Of a stretch of DNA of 64,000 nucleotides, positions 55,156-63,107 are shown piece after piece (the first letter of the stretch is position 1; every line of letters begins with the position of its first letter). A model generated the notes under the pieces. It ran no database searches and had not been told where the DNA came from. It saw only the letters and a list, made by a program, of their open reading frames with translations. Both the position numbers and the translations under genes were made by a program. Source of the DNA: Jatrophihabitans sp. GAS493 (GTDB lineage Bacteria; Actinomycetota; Actinomycetes; Mycobacteriales; Jatrophihabitantaceae); assembly GCF_900230215.1 (NCBI RefSeq), contig NZ_LT907982.1, positions 3,458,001 to 3,522,000 on the forward strand, written 5' to 3'.

Positions 55156-55239
55156 TGTGGACGATGTGTCGACAACCTGGGGACGACTTGTGGAGATGCA
55201 GGCCACACTTGTGGAGAGCTAGACCCAACTTGTGGATGA
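55156..55239 (-). promoter_or_regulatory. Phased TGTGGA (DnaA-box-like) array in the nrdR leader
   Basis: Four same-orientation TGTGGA elements start at 55156, 55189, 55210 and 55231: intervals 33, 21 and 21 bp, close to whole helical turns. Complements read TCGTCCACA, ATCTCCACA, CTCTCCACA and TCATCCACA, near the DnaA-box consensus TTRTCCACA. DnaA binding is inferred. Confidence 0.5.
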
Positions 55240-55240
55240 C

Positions 55241-55267
55241 TTACACCAGTGTAACTACTACATGTAG
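55241..55267 (-). promoter_or_regulatory. Candidate NrdR operator palindromes
   Basis: TTACACCAGTGTAA (55241-55254) and CTACATGTAG (55258-55267) are neighbouring palindromes, centres 15 bp apart, upstream of nrdR. They resemble the AT-rich ACAC/GTGT palindromes of NrdR boxes; assignment is inferred from the gene they precede. Confidence 0.4.
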
Positions 55268-55364
55268 GGGTAGGCTAGTTCTAATTCACAATCCGCGCAA
55301 GAACCTTGCGATCTCTGACACTGCGCGTGTCGGCCGCCCAACCGACGCCCGCTTCATGCGGAAT

Positions 55365-56021
55365 TCACCGGATCCGGATGGTCTGACCCGGGACAAGCGT
55401 CAGGTCGGCCAATCCGTTGAGCTTGCGCAGGCGAGCGACCACGTTCCGCGGATCACTGGACGGATCGACTCGATTCGCGATGGACCAGAGTGTGTCGCCG
55501 TCATGAACCACGACTGATGACACCGATACCGCGCCGGGCTGCCGCACCGAAGCCGGCCCGGACGAGGCCTGAGCCCCGGCATGCGCCAGTAGCAGAAAAG
55601 CAACGCTTGCCACCGCCATCCCAATCAACAGCACGAACCGGCCACGTGCCGTCAGCTTCACCGGACTCAAGCGACTGTCGGGCGGGGCAAGCAGGACACC
55701 AGCCCCCTCCAGCGGGTCGGAGACCCTCAGAGATTCCGCTCCGTTAGGTCGAGCCCGGTTCGGTCCCACAAGTAACGCTTCAGGTCCGCGAGCAGCCAAC
55801 CCCGAGACCGCCGCGTCGACGAAGGAGACGGCCTCAGGCCGGGCGAGGACTCCAATAGACCCCGTGACGACCTCGACCCGGCGCCTAGGCGCAACCGTAG
55901 GCACATGACGCGGGAGGACAACCTGAAGCGGGGCGACGGTTCGCAACCCGCGCTGCCGCACGTGCGCCCGGGCTCGCTCAGGTATACGCACAACTGGAGG
56001 AAGTTCGGTGGCGGCTGACAT
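55365..56021 (-). CDS. LysM-domain membrane protein (ChiZ-like), SOS-linked
   Basis: A 218-residue protein: a long basic N-terminal region, one membrane helix (FVLLIGMAVASVAFLLLAHA, about residues 129-148) and a C-terminal LysM domain (VVHDGDTLWSIANRV, LTLVPGQTIRIR) that would bind peptidoglycan outside. Divergence from lexA and tandem SOS boxes match mycobacterial ChiZ/Rv2719c, a damage-induced division inhibitor. No hydrolase domain is visible. The cytoplasmic part is unusually long and of unknown role. Confidence 0.87.
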   Translation of the reverse strand: MSAATELPPVVRIPERARAHVRQRGLRTVAPLQVVLPRHVPTVAPRRRVEVVTGSIGVLARPEAVSFVDAAVSGLAARGPEALLVGPNRARPNGAESLRVSDPLEGAGVLLAPPDSRLSPVKLTARGRFVLLIGMAVASVAFLLLAHAGAQASSGPASVRQPGAVSVSSVVVHDGDTLWSIANRVDPSSDPRNVVARLRKLNGLADLTLVPGQTIRIR

Positions 56022-56337
56022 AGCATCTCCTCGAAATTAAGAGCAATCTCGCATGAACTCGCCTATCACCAACCCGGCGGAGCCGGAGCCGGTCCGGCTC
56101 AGGTATCCGATTCGTCGGCCAATAGTCGAACAGTCGTTCTATCGAACGCCTGTGTCAAACGTTCTACCATCGGGGTCTGACAGAAACCAGGGAAGCCCGG
56201 CGTGTCCTTCGAACATGTGTTTGAGATCCGCGTCGCAACGCGTTAACGTACAAGACACAGGCGGCCTCGACCGCCTGTTCGATCAGACGCCCCATCCGAG
56301 GTCGAGCCGCCCGCTCGCCGACGCCAAGGAGATCTCC
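56022..56337. other. LysM-lexA divergent regulatory region
   Basis: A 316-bp spacer containing the two SOS boxes at 56126-56157. I see no further gene in it. The open lexA frame extends into it to 56053, but the strong ribosome-binding site at 56326 places the lexA start at 56338. Confidence 0.6.
56126..56157. promoter_or_regulatory. Two abutting LexA SOS boxes
   Basis: TCGAACAGTCGTTCTA (56126-56141) differs from TCGAAC-N4-GTTCGA at one position; the next 16 bp, TCGAACGCCTGTGTCA, keep the left half and part of the right. They lie between divergent LysM and lexA genes and should give autoregulation and co-induction. Confidence 0.82.
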
Positions 56338-57297
56338 ATGCCTCGCAACTCCGGCTCCGAAACCACGACGCCGAAGAGCACGACGCCGAAGAGCACGACG
56401 CCGAAGAAGTCGACGACTCAGTCGCTCGTGAAGGGCAGCGCACCAAAGAGCACTCCAAAGGCACCGGCCAAGCAGGCAGCCGCAGCTCGAGGTGGCCCAC
56501 AGGGGGCCGATGGGGCAGCGGCGACCAGCCGGAAGAGCGCGGCGGCGGTCAAGAAGTCCGCCGCCCTGCGGGTGCCCGGCCGCGCCGGGGCACCGACTCG
56601 ACTGGAGATCGAAGCACTGCAGGCTACGAACGTGAGCGAGTTCCCTGAGCGGCTCGTGCGCGGTGACGGGCTCACCGTCCGGCAGCGCCGCATACTCGAG
56701 ATCATTCGGGATTCTGTTCAGGACCGCGGCTACCCGCCGAGCATTCGCGAAATCTGCGAGCTGGCCGGACTCTCCTCCACTTCCAGCGTGGCCCACCAGC
56801 TCAGGGCGCTTGAGCAGAAGGGCTACCTGCGACGTGACCCAAACCGTCCACGGGCCGTTGACGTCCGATTGGCCGACGATCCGTCCCACGGTTCGGTAGC
56901 CCAGGACGCCCCGCAGACACCGACGCCGGCATACGTGCCTGTCGTCGGGCGGATCGCCGCCGGCGGACCGATCCTGGCCGAGGAGCTGGTCGAGGATGTC
57001 TTCCCGCTGCCTCGCGCACTGGTCGGCGAGGGGACTCTGTTCCTTTTGAAGGTCGTCGGCGAGTCGATGATCGACGCCGCAATCTCCGACGGGGACTGGG
57101 TTGTCGTACGCCAGCAGCCCAACGCGAACAACGGAGAGATCGTGGCGGCCATGATCGACGGCGAAGCTACGGTGAAGACCTTCCAGCGACGGGACGGCAA
57201 AGTATGGCTACTACCGCACAACGCTGCCTATCAGCCGATCGATGGCAGCAACGCAACTGTGCTCGGGCGCGTCGTGACCGTCCTGCGAAAGCTGTAA
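56338..57297 (+). CDS. lexA: SOS repressor LexA with long basic N-terminal tail
   Basis: A 319-residue LexA, about 80 longer than usual. Residues 1-80 are Lys/Thr/Ala/Ser/Pro-rich with three tandem Thr-Thr-Pro-Lys-Ser units. The winged helix ([32 protein letters not shown]) spans about 110-175. The self-cleavage site is Ala208-Gly209, with Ser243 (GESM) and Lys280 (TVK) as the catalytic dyad, all intact. RecA-stimulated cleavage should induce DNA repair. AAGGAGAT precedes the ATG by about 6 nt. Confidence 0.95.
   Translation: MPRNSGSETTTPKSTTPKSTTPKKSTTQSLVKGSAPKSTPKAPAKQAAAARGGPQGADGAAATSRKSAAAVKKSAALRVPGRAGAPTRLEIEALQATNVSEFPERLVRGDGLTVRQRRILEIIRDSVQDRGYPPSIREICELAGLSSTSSVAHQLRALEQKGYLRRDPNRPRAVDVRLADDPSHGSVAQDAPQTPTPAYVPVVGRIAAGGPILAEELVEDVFPLPRALVGEGTLFLLKVVGESMIDAAISDGDWVVVRQQPNANNGEIVAAMIDGEATVKTFQRRDGKVWLLPHNAAYQPIDGSNATVLGRVVTVLRKL
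56365..56409. repeat. 15-bp tandem repeat x3 in the lexA tail
   Basis: Three copies of acgacgccgaagagc (the last differing at one base) encode Thr-Thr-Pro-Lys-Ser units at residues 10-24 of LexA. Confidence 0.9.
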
Positions 57298-57324
57298 CAA
57301 GCAGGGAACTGCAGGGAGGGCCGG

Positions 57325-57627
57325 TTACTCGTGAGCGGCGGGACGGTCGGCTGCGACAGGCTTGGTGAGACTGACTTCGCCCGCGGTGACTGGCGGGACG
57401 GGCGGGAGGACGGGAATCGCCGTCTCGGGAGCAGCGGCGGCGGTCTCCGCGCTCTGAGCGACGGCATCGCGCGTGGCGTCGTCGTCGCCGAGGCCCTTCA
57501 TCTCGGTCTTGAAGATGCGTAGCGAACGCCCTACCGATCGTGACATTTCGGGGAGCTTCTTGTATCCGAAGAGCACTGCGAAGACAGCAATGGCAATCAG
57601 CCAGTGCGACGGCGAATCAAATCCCAT
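57325..57627 (-). CDS. tatA: Sec-independent translocase TatA/TatB-type subunit
   Basis: A 100-residue protein with a short N-terminal membrane helix (HWLIAIAVFAVLFGYKKLPE), the FG-x-KKLPE hinge and an amphipathic helix (MSRSVGRSLRIFKTEMKGL), the hallmark of TatA/TatE pore subunits moving folded proteins. The C-terminal half is Ala/Pro/Val-rich. AGAGGAAG lies 5 nt before the ATG. It stands alone, with no tatB or tatC nearby. It converges with lexA. Confidence 0.9.
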   Translation of the reverse strand: MGFDSPSHWLIAIAVFAVLFGYKKLPEMSRSVGRSLRIFKTEMKGLGDDDATRDAVAQSAETAAAAPETAIPVLPPVPPVTAGEVSLTKPVAADRPAAHE

Positions 57628-57724
57628 ATCGCTTCCTCTGGTTCTGCGTTGACGCGCCTGCTGCTCGGCGATCGCCCAACTCTGCGACCGACCGAGTTCG
57701 GACCCCTCAACTGGAGACGAACAT

Positions 57725-59209
57725 CTAGTTAGAGGGTACGCCGTCGATCTGCAGGAAGGGCTCCAAAGCACCGGCCAGTTCTTGGCTCACTCGGGCCGAA
57801 ATAGCAGTGCCGTGTTCGGTGTGCGATTCGCTGTCCATCTGCGCATCGGCGTGGATTCGGGCGACGAGGTCACCCCGCGTGTATGGAAGCAGCACCGAAA
57901 CCTGCACGTCCGGTCTCGGTAAACGTTCCTCGATCAGCGCCCGAACGGCGTCCAACCCGCGCCCGGTCCGAGCCGATACAAAGAGTGCGTCCGGGACGAG
58001 CCGGCGCAGTTGAAGCAATACGGCCGGATCGGCGAGATCTGTCTTGTTGAAGATGATCTGTTCGGCCACCGACGTTGCGTCGATATCGGCCAGCACCTCG
58101 TGGACCGCTCTGATCTGCGCCTGCGGGTCGGGATCCGAGGCATCCACGACGTGCAGGATGAGGTCGGCCTCGGCCACCTCTTCCAGCGTCGAGCGGAAAG
58201 CCTCGATCAGCTGGTGCGGCAGATGCCGGACAAATCCCACCGTATCGGCGAGGGTGAAGATCCGCCCATCTGCTGTCTCGGACCGGCGCACGGTCGGATC
58301 CAGCGTGGCGAAGAGGGCGTTTTCGACCAGCACACCGGCGTCGGTGAGCCGGTTGAGCAACGATGACTTGCCCGCGTTGGTGTACCCGGCCAGCACGACG
58401 CTGGGTACCCGATGGTCCGTCCGCCGGGAGCGTTTCACATCCCGGGCCGTCTTCATTCCGGCGATCTCGCGTCGCAGCTTCGCCATCCGGGTGTTGATGC
58501 GTCGACGATCGATCTCGATCTTGGTCTCGCCGGGGCCTCGCCCACCGATGCCGACGCCATTGGCCGCCCGTCCACCGACCTGTCGGGACAGCGACTCGCC
58601 CCATCCACGCAGGCGCGGCAGCATGTACTGCATCTGCGCCAGCTCGACCTGGGCTTTCCCCTCCTTGGAGCGGGCGTGCTGAGCAAAGATGTCGAGGATG
58701 AGGGCCGTCCGGTCGACCACCTTCACCTTCACGACCTGCTCCAACTGGCGGAGCTGGCCTGGCGTCAGTTCACCGTCGCAGATCACCGTGTCGGCGCTCT
58801 CGCCGTTGACGATGTCGCGCAACTCCTTGGCCTTCCCCGAGCCGATGTAGGTGGCGGGGTCCGGGCGATCACGACGCTGGATGAGTGCGTCCATCACCTG
58901 TGAGCCGGCGGTCTCGGCCAGTCGGGCCAGTTCGGCCAGCGAGTTCTCTGCCTCGGCCAGCGTGCCGGTGGTCCAGACACCGACCAGCACCACCCGCTCC
59001 AGTCGCAGCTGGCGATACTCGACCTCGGTGACATCCTGTAGTTCCGTCGACAATCCGGCGACGCGCCGCAGCGCCTGCCGCTCGGAGAGTTCGAAGTCCC
59101 CAGTGCTGGAGCGCCCAGTCAGGTGGCGACGACTGTCACGGTCGCCCGCTTCGTCCGATTCGTCAGTGTCGGATCCGAAGCCAAGGTCATCGTCAAGAAA
59201 TTCAGTCAT
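57725..59209 (-). CDS. hflX: GTPase HflX
   Basis: A 494-residue ribosome-associated GTPase. The N-terminal HflX domain has ATYIGSGKAKEL and IGGRGPGETKIEIDRRR; the G domain has G1 AGYTNAGKSSLL, G3 DTVGF and G4 NKTDL. It splits stalled or heat-damaged 70S ribosomes and can aid translation-stress resistance. The first 45 residues are acidic and low in structure. ATG 59209 is used; TACAGT lies 4 nt upstream. It follows dapF by 70 bp on the same strand. Confidence 0.95.
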   Translation of the reverse strand: MTEFLDDDLGFGSDTDESDEAGDRDSRRHLTGRSSTGDFELSERQALRRVAGLSTELQDVTEVEYRQLRLERVVLVGVWTTGTLAEAENSLAELARLAETAGSQVMDALIQRRDRPDPATYIGSGKAKELRDIVNGESADTVICDGELTPGQLRQLEQVVKVKVVDRTALILDIFAQHARSKEGKAQVELAQMQYMLPRLRGWGESLSRQVGGRAANGVGIGGRGPGETKIEIDRRRINTRMAKLRREIAGMKTARDVKRSRRTDHRVPSVVLAGYTNAGKSSLLNRLTDAGVLVENALFATLDPTVRRSETADGRIFTLADTVGFVRHLPHQLIEAFRSTLEEVAEADLILHVVDASDPDPQAQIRAVHEVLADIDATSVAEQIIFNKTDLADPAVLLQLRRLVPDALFVSARTGRGLDAVRALIEERLPRPDVQVSVLLPYTRGDLVARIHADAQMDSESHTEHGTAISARVSQELAGALEPFLQIDGVPSN

Positions 59210-59279
59210 CGTGACTGTAAGGGTGACACGTCCACGGGTCCCGGCGCCATTTATTTCACAGCGCTGACAGCGAACCTCA

Positions 59280-60143
59280 TCAATCGCACTGCTTGGCCCG
59301 AGCCAGCCACTGCGCATCGATGTCGATCGTGGCGACCAGGACCGCCGGCCCGGTCATCACGACGCTGCCGTCGGTTCGCCAGACGACGCTGCAGGTTCCC
59401 CCCGGGACGTCGACGCGCCAACGCGTGTCGTCCTGTGGCGTGTCGGCGGCCAGGGCCGAGGCAACCACTGCCGCGCAGATGCCGGTCCCACAAGATCGTG
59501 TCTCGCCAACCCCGCGTTCGTGCACGCGCATCTGCAGGTGACGCGGCCCGAGCTGCACCACGAACTCGATGTTCTGCCCGTCCGGCAACGCCGGCGAGAC
59601 CGCGGGTGCCCGGTCTAGGTCCAGCTCGGCCAACTCCTCGGAGCTGCTCACCGGAACAATCACGTGCGGATTGGGGATATTCAGTGCGTAACTCGAGGCG
59701 AGGGCCGGGCCGCCGTGCGTCTGCACCAGCGGTCGCTCGGTAAGCAGCTCCGGCTGTCCCATCTCAACGCTGATGCTGCCGTCGTCGTTCAACCATGTCG
59801 GTTTCAGCCCGCCTCGCGTCGCGACGACGACACGCTCACCAGTCAGACCCTGACTCTGCAGGTAGCGGACGAAGACGCGCACGCCGTTGCCGCACATCTG
59901 CGCCAATGAGCCGTCGGCGTTGCGGTAGTCCATGAAGTACGGGGCGATGGCCTGGTCCGCCGCAGCAGACGGCTCGTGTTCGCTGGCCACCACCCGGAGC
60001 ACGCCGTCGGCACCGATTCCAGCTCGTCGGTCGCAGAGGGCCCTAACCAAGTGGTCGGTGAGGTCCAGGGAGTTGTCCAGGTCAGCGATCACGACAAAGT
60101 CGTTCTCGGTTCCGTGTCCCTTCATCACCTGCAGCGCGTCCAC
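59280..60143 (-). CDS. dapF: Diaminopimelate epimerase
   Basis: A 287-residue enzyme converting LL- to meso-diaminopimelate for peptidoglycan and lysine. Both catalytic Cys are seen: MCGNGVRVF and SCGTGICAA. A conserved GHGTENDFVVI opens the protein. The GTG start lies 6 nt after TAGGCT, whose first three bases are the miaA stop codon. Confidence 0.96.
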   Translation of the reverse strand: MDALQVMKGHGTENDFVVIADLDNSLDLTDHLVRALCDRRAGIGADGVLRVVASEHEPSAAADQAIAPYFMDYRNADGSLAQMCGNGVRVFVRYLQSQGLTGERVVVATRGGLKPTWLNDDGSISVEMGQPELLTERPLVQTHGGPALASSYALNIPNPHVIVPVSSSEELAELDLDRAPAVSPALPDGQNIEFVVQLGPRHLQMRVHERGVGETRSCGTGICAAVVASALAADTPQDDTRWRVDVPGGTCSVVWRTDGSVVMTGPAVLVATIDIDAQWLARAKQCD

Positions 60144-60149
60144 GGGCCA

Positions 60150-60155
60150 AGCCTA
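60150..60155 (-). promoter_or_regulatory. -10 box (TAGGCT) for dapF overlapping the miaA stop
   Basis: On the minus strand TAGGCT begins with the miaA TAG stop and ends 6 nt before the dapF GTG, so dapF may be leaderless besides being in the miaA operon. Confidence 0.5.
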
Positions 60156-61058
60156 GGGCAGCACGAGCCGCAGCGCTTGTGTCGTGAGGTCGGCGGCCGC
60201 GCCGTCGAGCCAGCGAACGCGGGGATCGCGTCGAAACCAGGAGCGCTGACGGCGGACGAACCGCCGCGTTGCCCGAACCGTGATCGCCAATGCCTCGGTC
60301 AGGTCTCCGGTGACCTCGCCCTGGTCATCGACGCAGTTCAGCAGTTGGGCGTAACCCAGCGCTTTCCCCGCCGTCGGGCTCTGCCGCAGCCCCTTCGGCA
60401 GCAGCCCCCGGATCTCATCGAGCAGGCCCTGACTCATCATCCGGTCGACCCGCAGCGCGACCCGATCGTCCAGGTCGCTGCGATCCAGCCCGATCTGCAG
60501 ACAGTTATAGACCGATTCGAAGGCCGGCATGGTGGCCAAGAACGGGGCGCCGGTGATCTCGATGACCTCCAGCGCCCGGAGAATCCGGCGAGCATTCGTG
60601 GGCAGAATGGCGTCGGCCGCGGCCGCATCGACGCTCGCCAGCCGAGCGTGCATCTCCGCCGCGCCGAGTTCGTCCAACTCCAGGGCCAGACGCCCCCGAA
60701 TCTCCGCGGACTCCCCCGGGAACTCCAGATTGTCCAGCGCACCCCGAAGGTAAAGCCCCGAACCCCCGACGAGAATCGGGGTACGCCCGCGCCGCCGGAT
60801 GTCGGCGATCGCCTCGCGCGCCAGCAGTTGATACTGCGCGACCGCGGCGGACTGGGCCAGCGGCCATACGTCAAGCAGGTGGTGGACGACCCCGCCCCGC
60901 TCAGCGACGGTCAGCTTGGCCGTCCCGATGTCCATGCCCTCGTAGAGCTGCATCGAATCGGCGTTGATCACCTCGCCGTCCAACCGCTGCGCGAGAGCGA
61001 CTGCCAGATCGGATTTTCCAGTAGCCGTCGGGCCGACGACGGCGATGACGTCGGCCAT
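60153..61058 (-). CDS. miaA: tRNA dimethylallyltransferase
   Basis: A 301-residue enzyme that adds a dimethylallyl group to A37 of tRNAs reading UNN codons. The P-loop AVVGPTATGKSDLA, catalytic INADSMQLYEGMDIGTAK and GGSGLYLRG motif are present, with C-terminal RRFVRRQRSWFRRD. ATG 61058 gives the usual length. It works before MiaB, encoded at the window end, with the dioxygenase-like gene just upstream. Confidence 0.96.
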   Translation of the reverse strand: MADVIAVVGPTATGKSDLAVALAQRLDGEVINADSMQLYEGMDIGTAKLTVAERGGVVHHLLDVWPLAQSAAVAQYQLLAREAIADIRRRGRTPILVGGSGLYLRGALDNLEFPGESAEIRGRLALELDELGAAEMHARLASVDAAAADAILPTNARRILRALEVIEITGAPFLATMPAFESVYNCLQIGLDRSDLDDRVALRVDRMMSQGLLDEIRGLLPKGLRQSPTAGKALGYAQLLNCVDDQGEVTGDLTEALAITVRATRRFVRRQRSWFRRDPRVRWLDGAAADLTTQALRLVLP

Positions 61059-61083
61059 GAATTCGGTGATGCCCGGGCGACTC

Positions 61084-61803
61084 TCAGGCACTGGGGCCTC
61101 GCGGCGTCCAGTACGCAGCAAAGTACTGCACACCGAACGGATCATCCGAGTACAGCAGTCGCGCGTCGTGTTCGGCACCCTCCAGGAGCCCACCTGCGGC
61201 TCGCCAGGCCGGAACCCCTGCCGCCAGTAGGGCGGCGCCCAGTTGCTCGTCCAGCTCGGCCAGAGCGCCGCCGTCGCCGTCACGTAACGCAGTCTCAACA
61301 CCACGGTCGAAGTCGATCGAACGCGGCTCGAGGTACCCCGGGGACGTCGTCGCGCGCCGGGCGCTACCGTCGCCGATGACCAGTAGCGTCAGATCCACGG
61401 ATTCAGCGAGCCGCAGCAACTCGAGCGCGGCTGGGCTGGATGAGAAACCGGGTGCGACGCTGAATCCGACCGCTCCGCTACGCGGTCCGGCCACCTCGCC
61501 GAGCAACCAGGCTCCCACCGTCAGCGAAAGCGGCAGCTCGCCGCGACCACCGCAGCCCGGCGATCCCAACGCCACCTGCAGGTCGACGCCCAGGCCGGCA
61601 AAGCTACCCCAGCTCAGCGGTGAGTGGGCCTGGCTCTCATCCGCGGCGCCGATCAACACGACCTGATCTCCGCCCTCCGCCAGCACGCAGTGGATCGCGT
61701 CGAGGCTGGCCGTACGCAAATCCGCTAGGTCCGCTGCCGCCGCACCGCCCACTTTTGGGACCATCGCAGGTGGATGTGGACAGAAGGCAACGCCGGATAT
61801 CAC
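61084..61803 (-). CDS. Class III extradiol-dioxygenase-like protein
   Basis: A 239-residue protein that begins with FCPHPPAMVPKVGG, like the class III extradiol dioxygenase fold (LigB-type), and is conserved beside miaA in actinobacteria (Rv2728c-like). The expected second metal His region is not clear (GFSVAPGFSSSP, LLVIGDGSA), so activity is doubtful. The GTG start follows TAGCCT by 6 nt. The stop is 25 bp before miaA. Confidence 0.78.
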   Translation of the reverse strand: MISGVAFCPHPPAMVPKVGGAAAADLADLRTASLDAIHCVLAEGGDQVVLIGAADESQAHSPLSWGSFAGLGVDLQVALGSPGCGGRGELPLSLTVGAWLLGEVAGPRSGAVGFSVAPGFSSSPAALELLRLAESVDLTLLVIGDGSARRATTSPGYLEPRSIDFDRGVETALRDGDGGALAELDEQLGAALLAAGVPAWRAAGGLLEGAEHDARLLYSDDPFGVQYFAAYWTPRGPSA

Positions 61804-61809
61804 GCTTGC

Positions 61810-61815
61810 AGGCTA
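61810..61815 (-). promoter_or_regulatory. -10 box (TAGCCT) for leaderless dioxygenase-like gene
   Basis: On the minus strand TAGCCT fits TANNNT and ends 6 nt before GTG 61803. The divergent DUF349 gene starts only 57 bp away, so the promoters are packed closely. Confidence 0.55.
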
Positions 61816-61860
61816 TCCGCCTGTCGCGCTTGGCGACCCTCTCGTGTCTAATTCAGTGTC

Positions 61861-63048
61861 ATGGGCTCCGAATGGGGACGCATCGATCCTGACGGAACGG
61901 TGTACGTCCGAACAGCTGATGGTGAACGGATCGTCGGGTCATGGCAGGCAGGGGACGCTGAAGCTGGCCTCGCCTACTACGCGCGACACTTCGAGGACAT
62001 GGAAACCGAGGTGACACTCCTCGAGCAACGCCTCAATTCCGGCGCCGGAGACCCGGCGGCTACCCGCGTCCAGGCAAGCGCGCTGCGCGAGCAACTGCAG
62101 ACCGCCTCCGTGGTCGGCGACGTGGCCGGTCTGGATGCGCGACTGCAGACCCTGCTCGGCAAGACGGACGAGAAGATCGTCGCCAGCGCCGCCGCGCGAC
62201 AGCAGGCTCGTAGCGAGGCCATCGCCGCCAAGGAGGCGCTGGTCGCAGAGGCCGAGCAGATTGCCACTTCGGCGACTTCGTGGAAGACGTCCGGTGATCG
62301 GCTGCGCACCATCGTCGACGAGTGGAAGCTCATCAAGGGCATCGATCGCAAGACGGACGAGGCCCTCTGGAAGAGATTCGCTGCGGCTCGCGATGCGTTC
62401 GGCAAGCGCCGCGGTCAGCATTTCGCCCAGCTTGACGAACAGCGTGGCGTGGCCAAGAGCACGAAGGAACAGCTCGTCGCGCAGGCCGAGGCGCTGTCGG
62501 ACTCCACGGACTGGAAGGAGACCGCAGCCGCGCTACGCGGTCTGATGGATCAGTGGAAGGCTGCCCCGCGCGGCAACCGCAACGTCGAAGACGCGCTCTG
62601 GGCGCGTTTCCGTGCCGCGCAGGACGCGTTCTTCGCGCGTCGTTCGGCGACGTTCTCCGAGCGCGACGCCGAGCAGTCGGTCAACCTGACCAAGAAGCTC
62701 GAACTCGTCGCAGAAGCAGAAGCCATCGACGTCAGCGACGTGAAGCAGGCCCAGTCGACGCTGCGCGACATTCAGTCGAGGTTCGAAGAGGTGGGCCATA
62801 TTCCACGCGATTCGATGCGACGCACCGACGATCGCATGCGGGCCGCCGAGAAGCGGGTCGCCGACGCGGCGGATGCCGAGTGGCGCCGCGGCAGCGTGGA
62901 GAGCAACCCATTCCTCAGTGCGCTGCGAGAGCGGCTGGCCGAGGCCGAAGCGAAATTGGAGCGGGCCGAGAAGTCCGGCGACGCAACTCGGATTGCGAAG
63001 GCGCAGGAGGAGGTCGCGTCTCGGCGCGCACTGCTGCCCACCGACTAG
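61861..63048 (+). CDS. DUF349 family protein
   Basis: A 395-residue, highly charged helical protein with three DUF349 repeats, each centred on a Trp-Lys and basic motif (DEWKLIKGIDRKTDEALWKRF, partly quoted; QWKAAPRGNRNVEDALWARF). N-terminal residues (WGRIDPDGTVYVRTADGERIVG) form a small separate domain. Extended coiled-coil character is likely. It is conserved between miaA and miaB in actinobacteria but has no assigned function. Confidence 0.9.
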   Translation: MGSEWGRIDPDGTVYVRTADGERIVGSWQAGDAEAGLAYYARHFEDMETEVTLLEQRLNSGAGDPAATRVQASALREQLQTASVVGDVAGLDARLQTLLGKTDEKIVASAAARQQARSEAIAAKEALVAEAEQIATSATSWKTSGDRLRTIVDEWKLIKGIDRKTDEALWKRFAAARDAFGKRRGQHFAQLDEQRGVAKSTKEQLVAQAEALSDSTDWKETAAALRGLMDQWKAAPRGNRNVEDALWARFRAAQDAFFARRSATFSERDAEQSVNLTKKLELVAEAEAIDVSDVKQAQSTLRDIQSRFEEVGHIPRDSMRRTDDRMRAAEKRVADAADAEWRRGSVESNPFLSALRERLAEAEAKLERAEKSGDATRIAKAQEEVASRRALLPTD

Positions 63049-63065
63049 ACCGCGAGACGCAGCAG

Positions 63066-63095
63066 AGAGTCAGTGGCGGCAGAGTCAGTGGCGGT
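63066..63095. repeat. 15-bp tandem duplication after DUF349
   Basis: agagtcagtggcggc is repeated once, the second copy differing at its last base, between the convergent DUF349 and miaB ends. No terminator was found here. Confidence 0.8.
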
Positions 63096-63107
63096 CAGGC
63101 GGAGTGG

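Noticed and set aside
55076-55364. Possible cobalamin riboswitch in the leader of the B12-dependent reductase operon
   Set aside because: No B12-box-like GCCACTG segment or matching multi-stem layout was found; the leader is better described by palindromes and TGTGGA elements.
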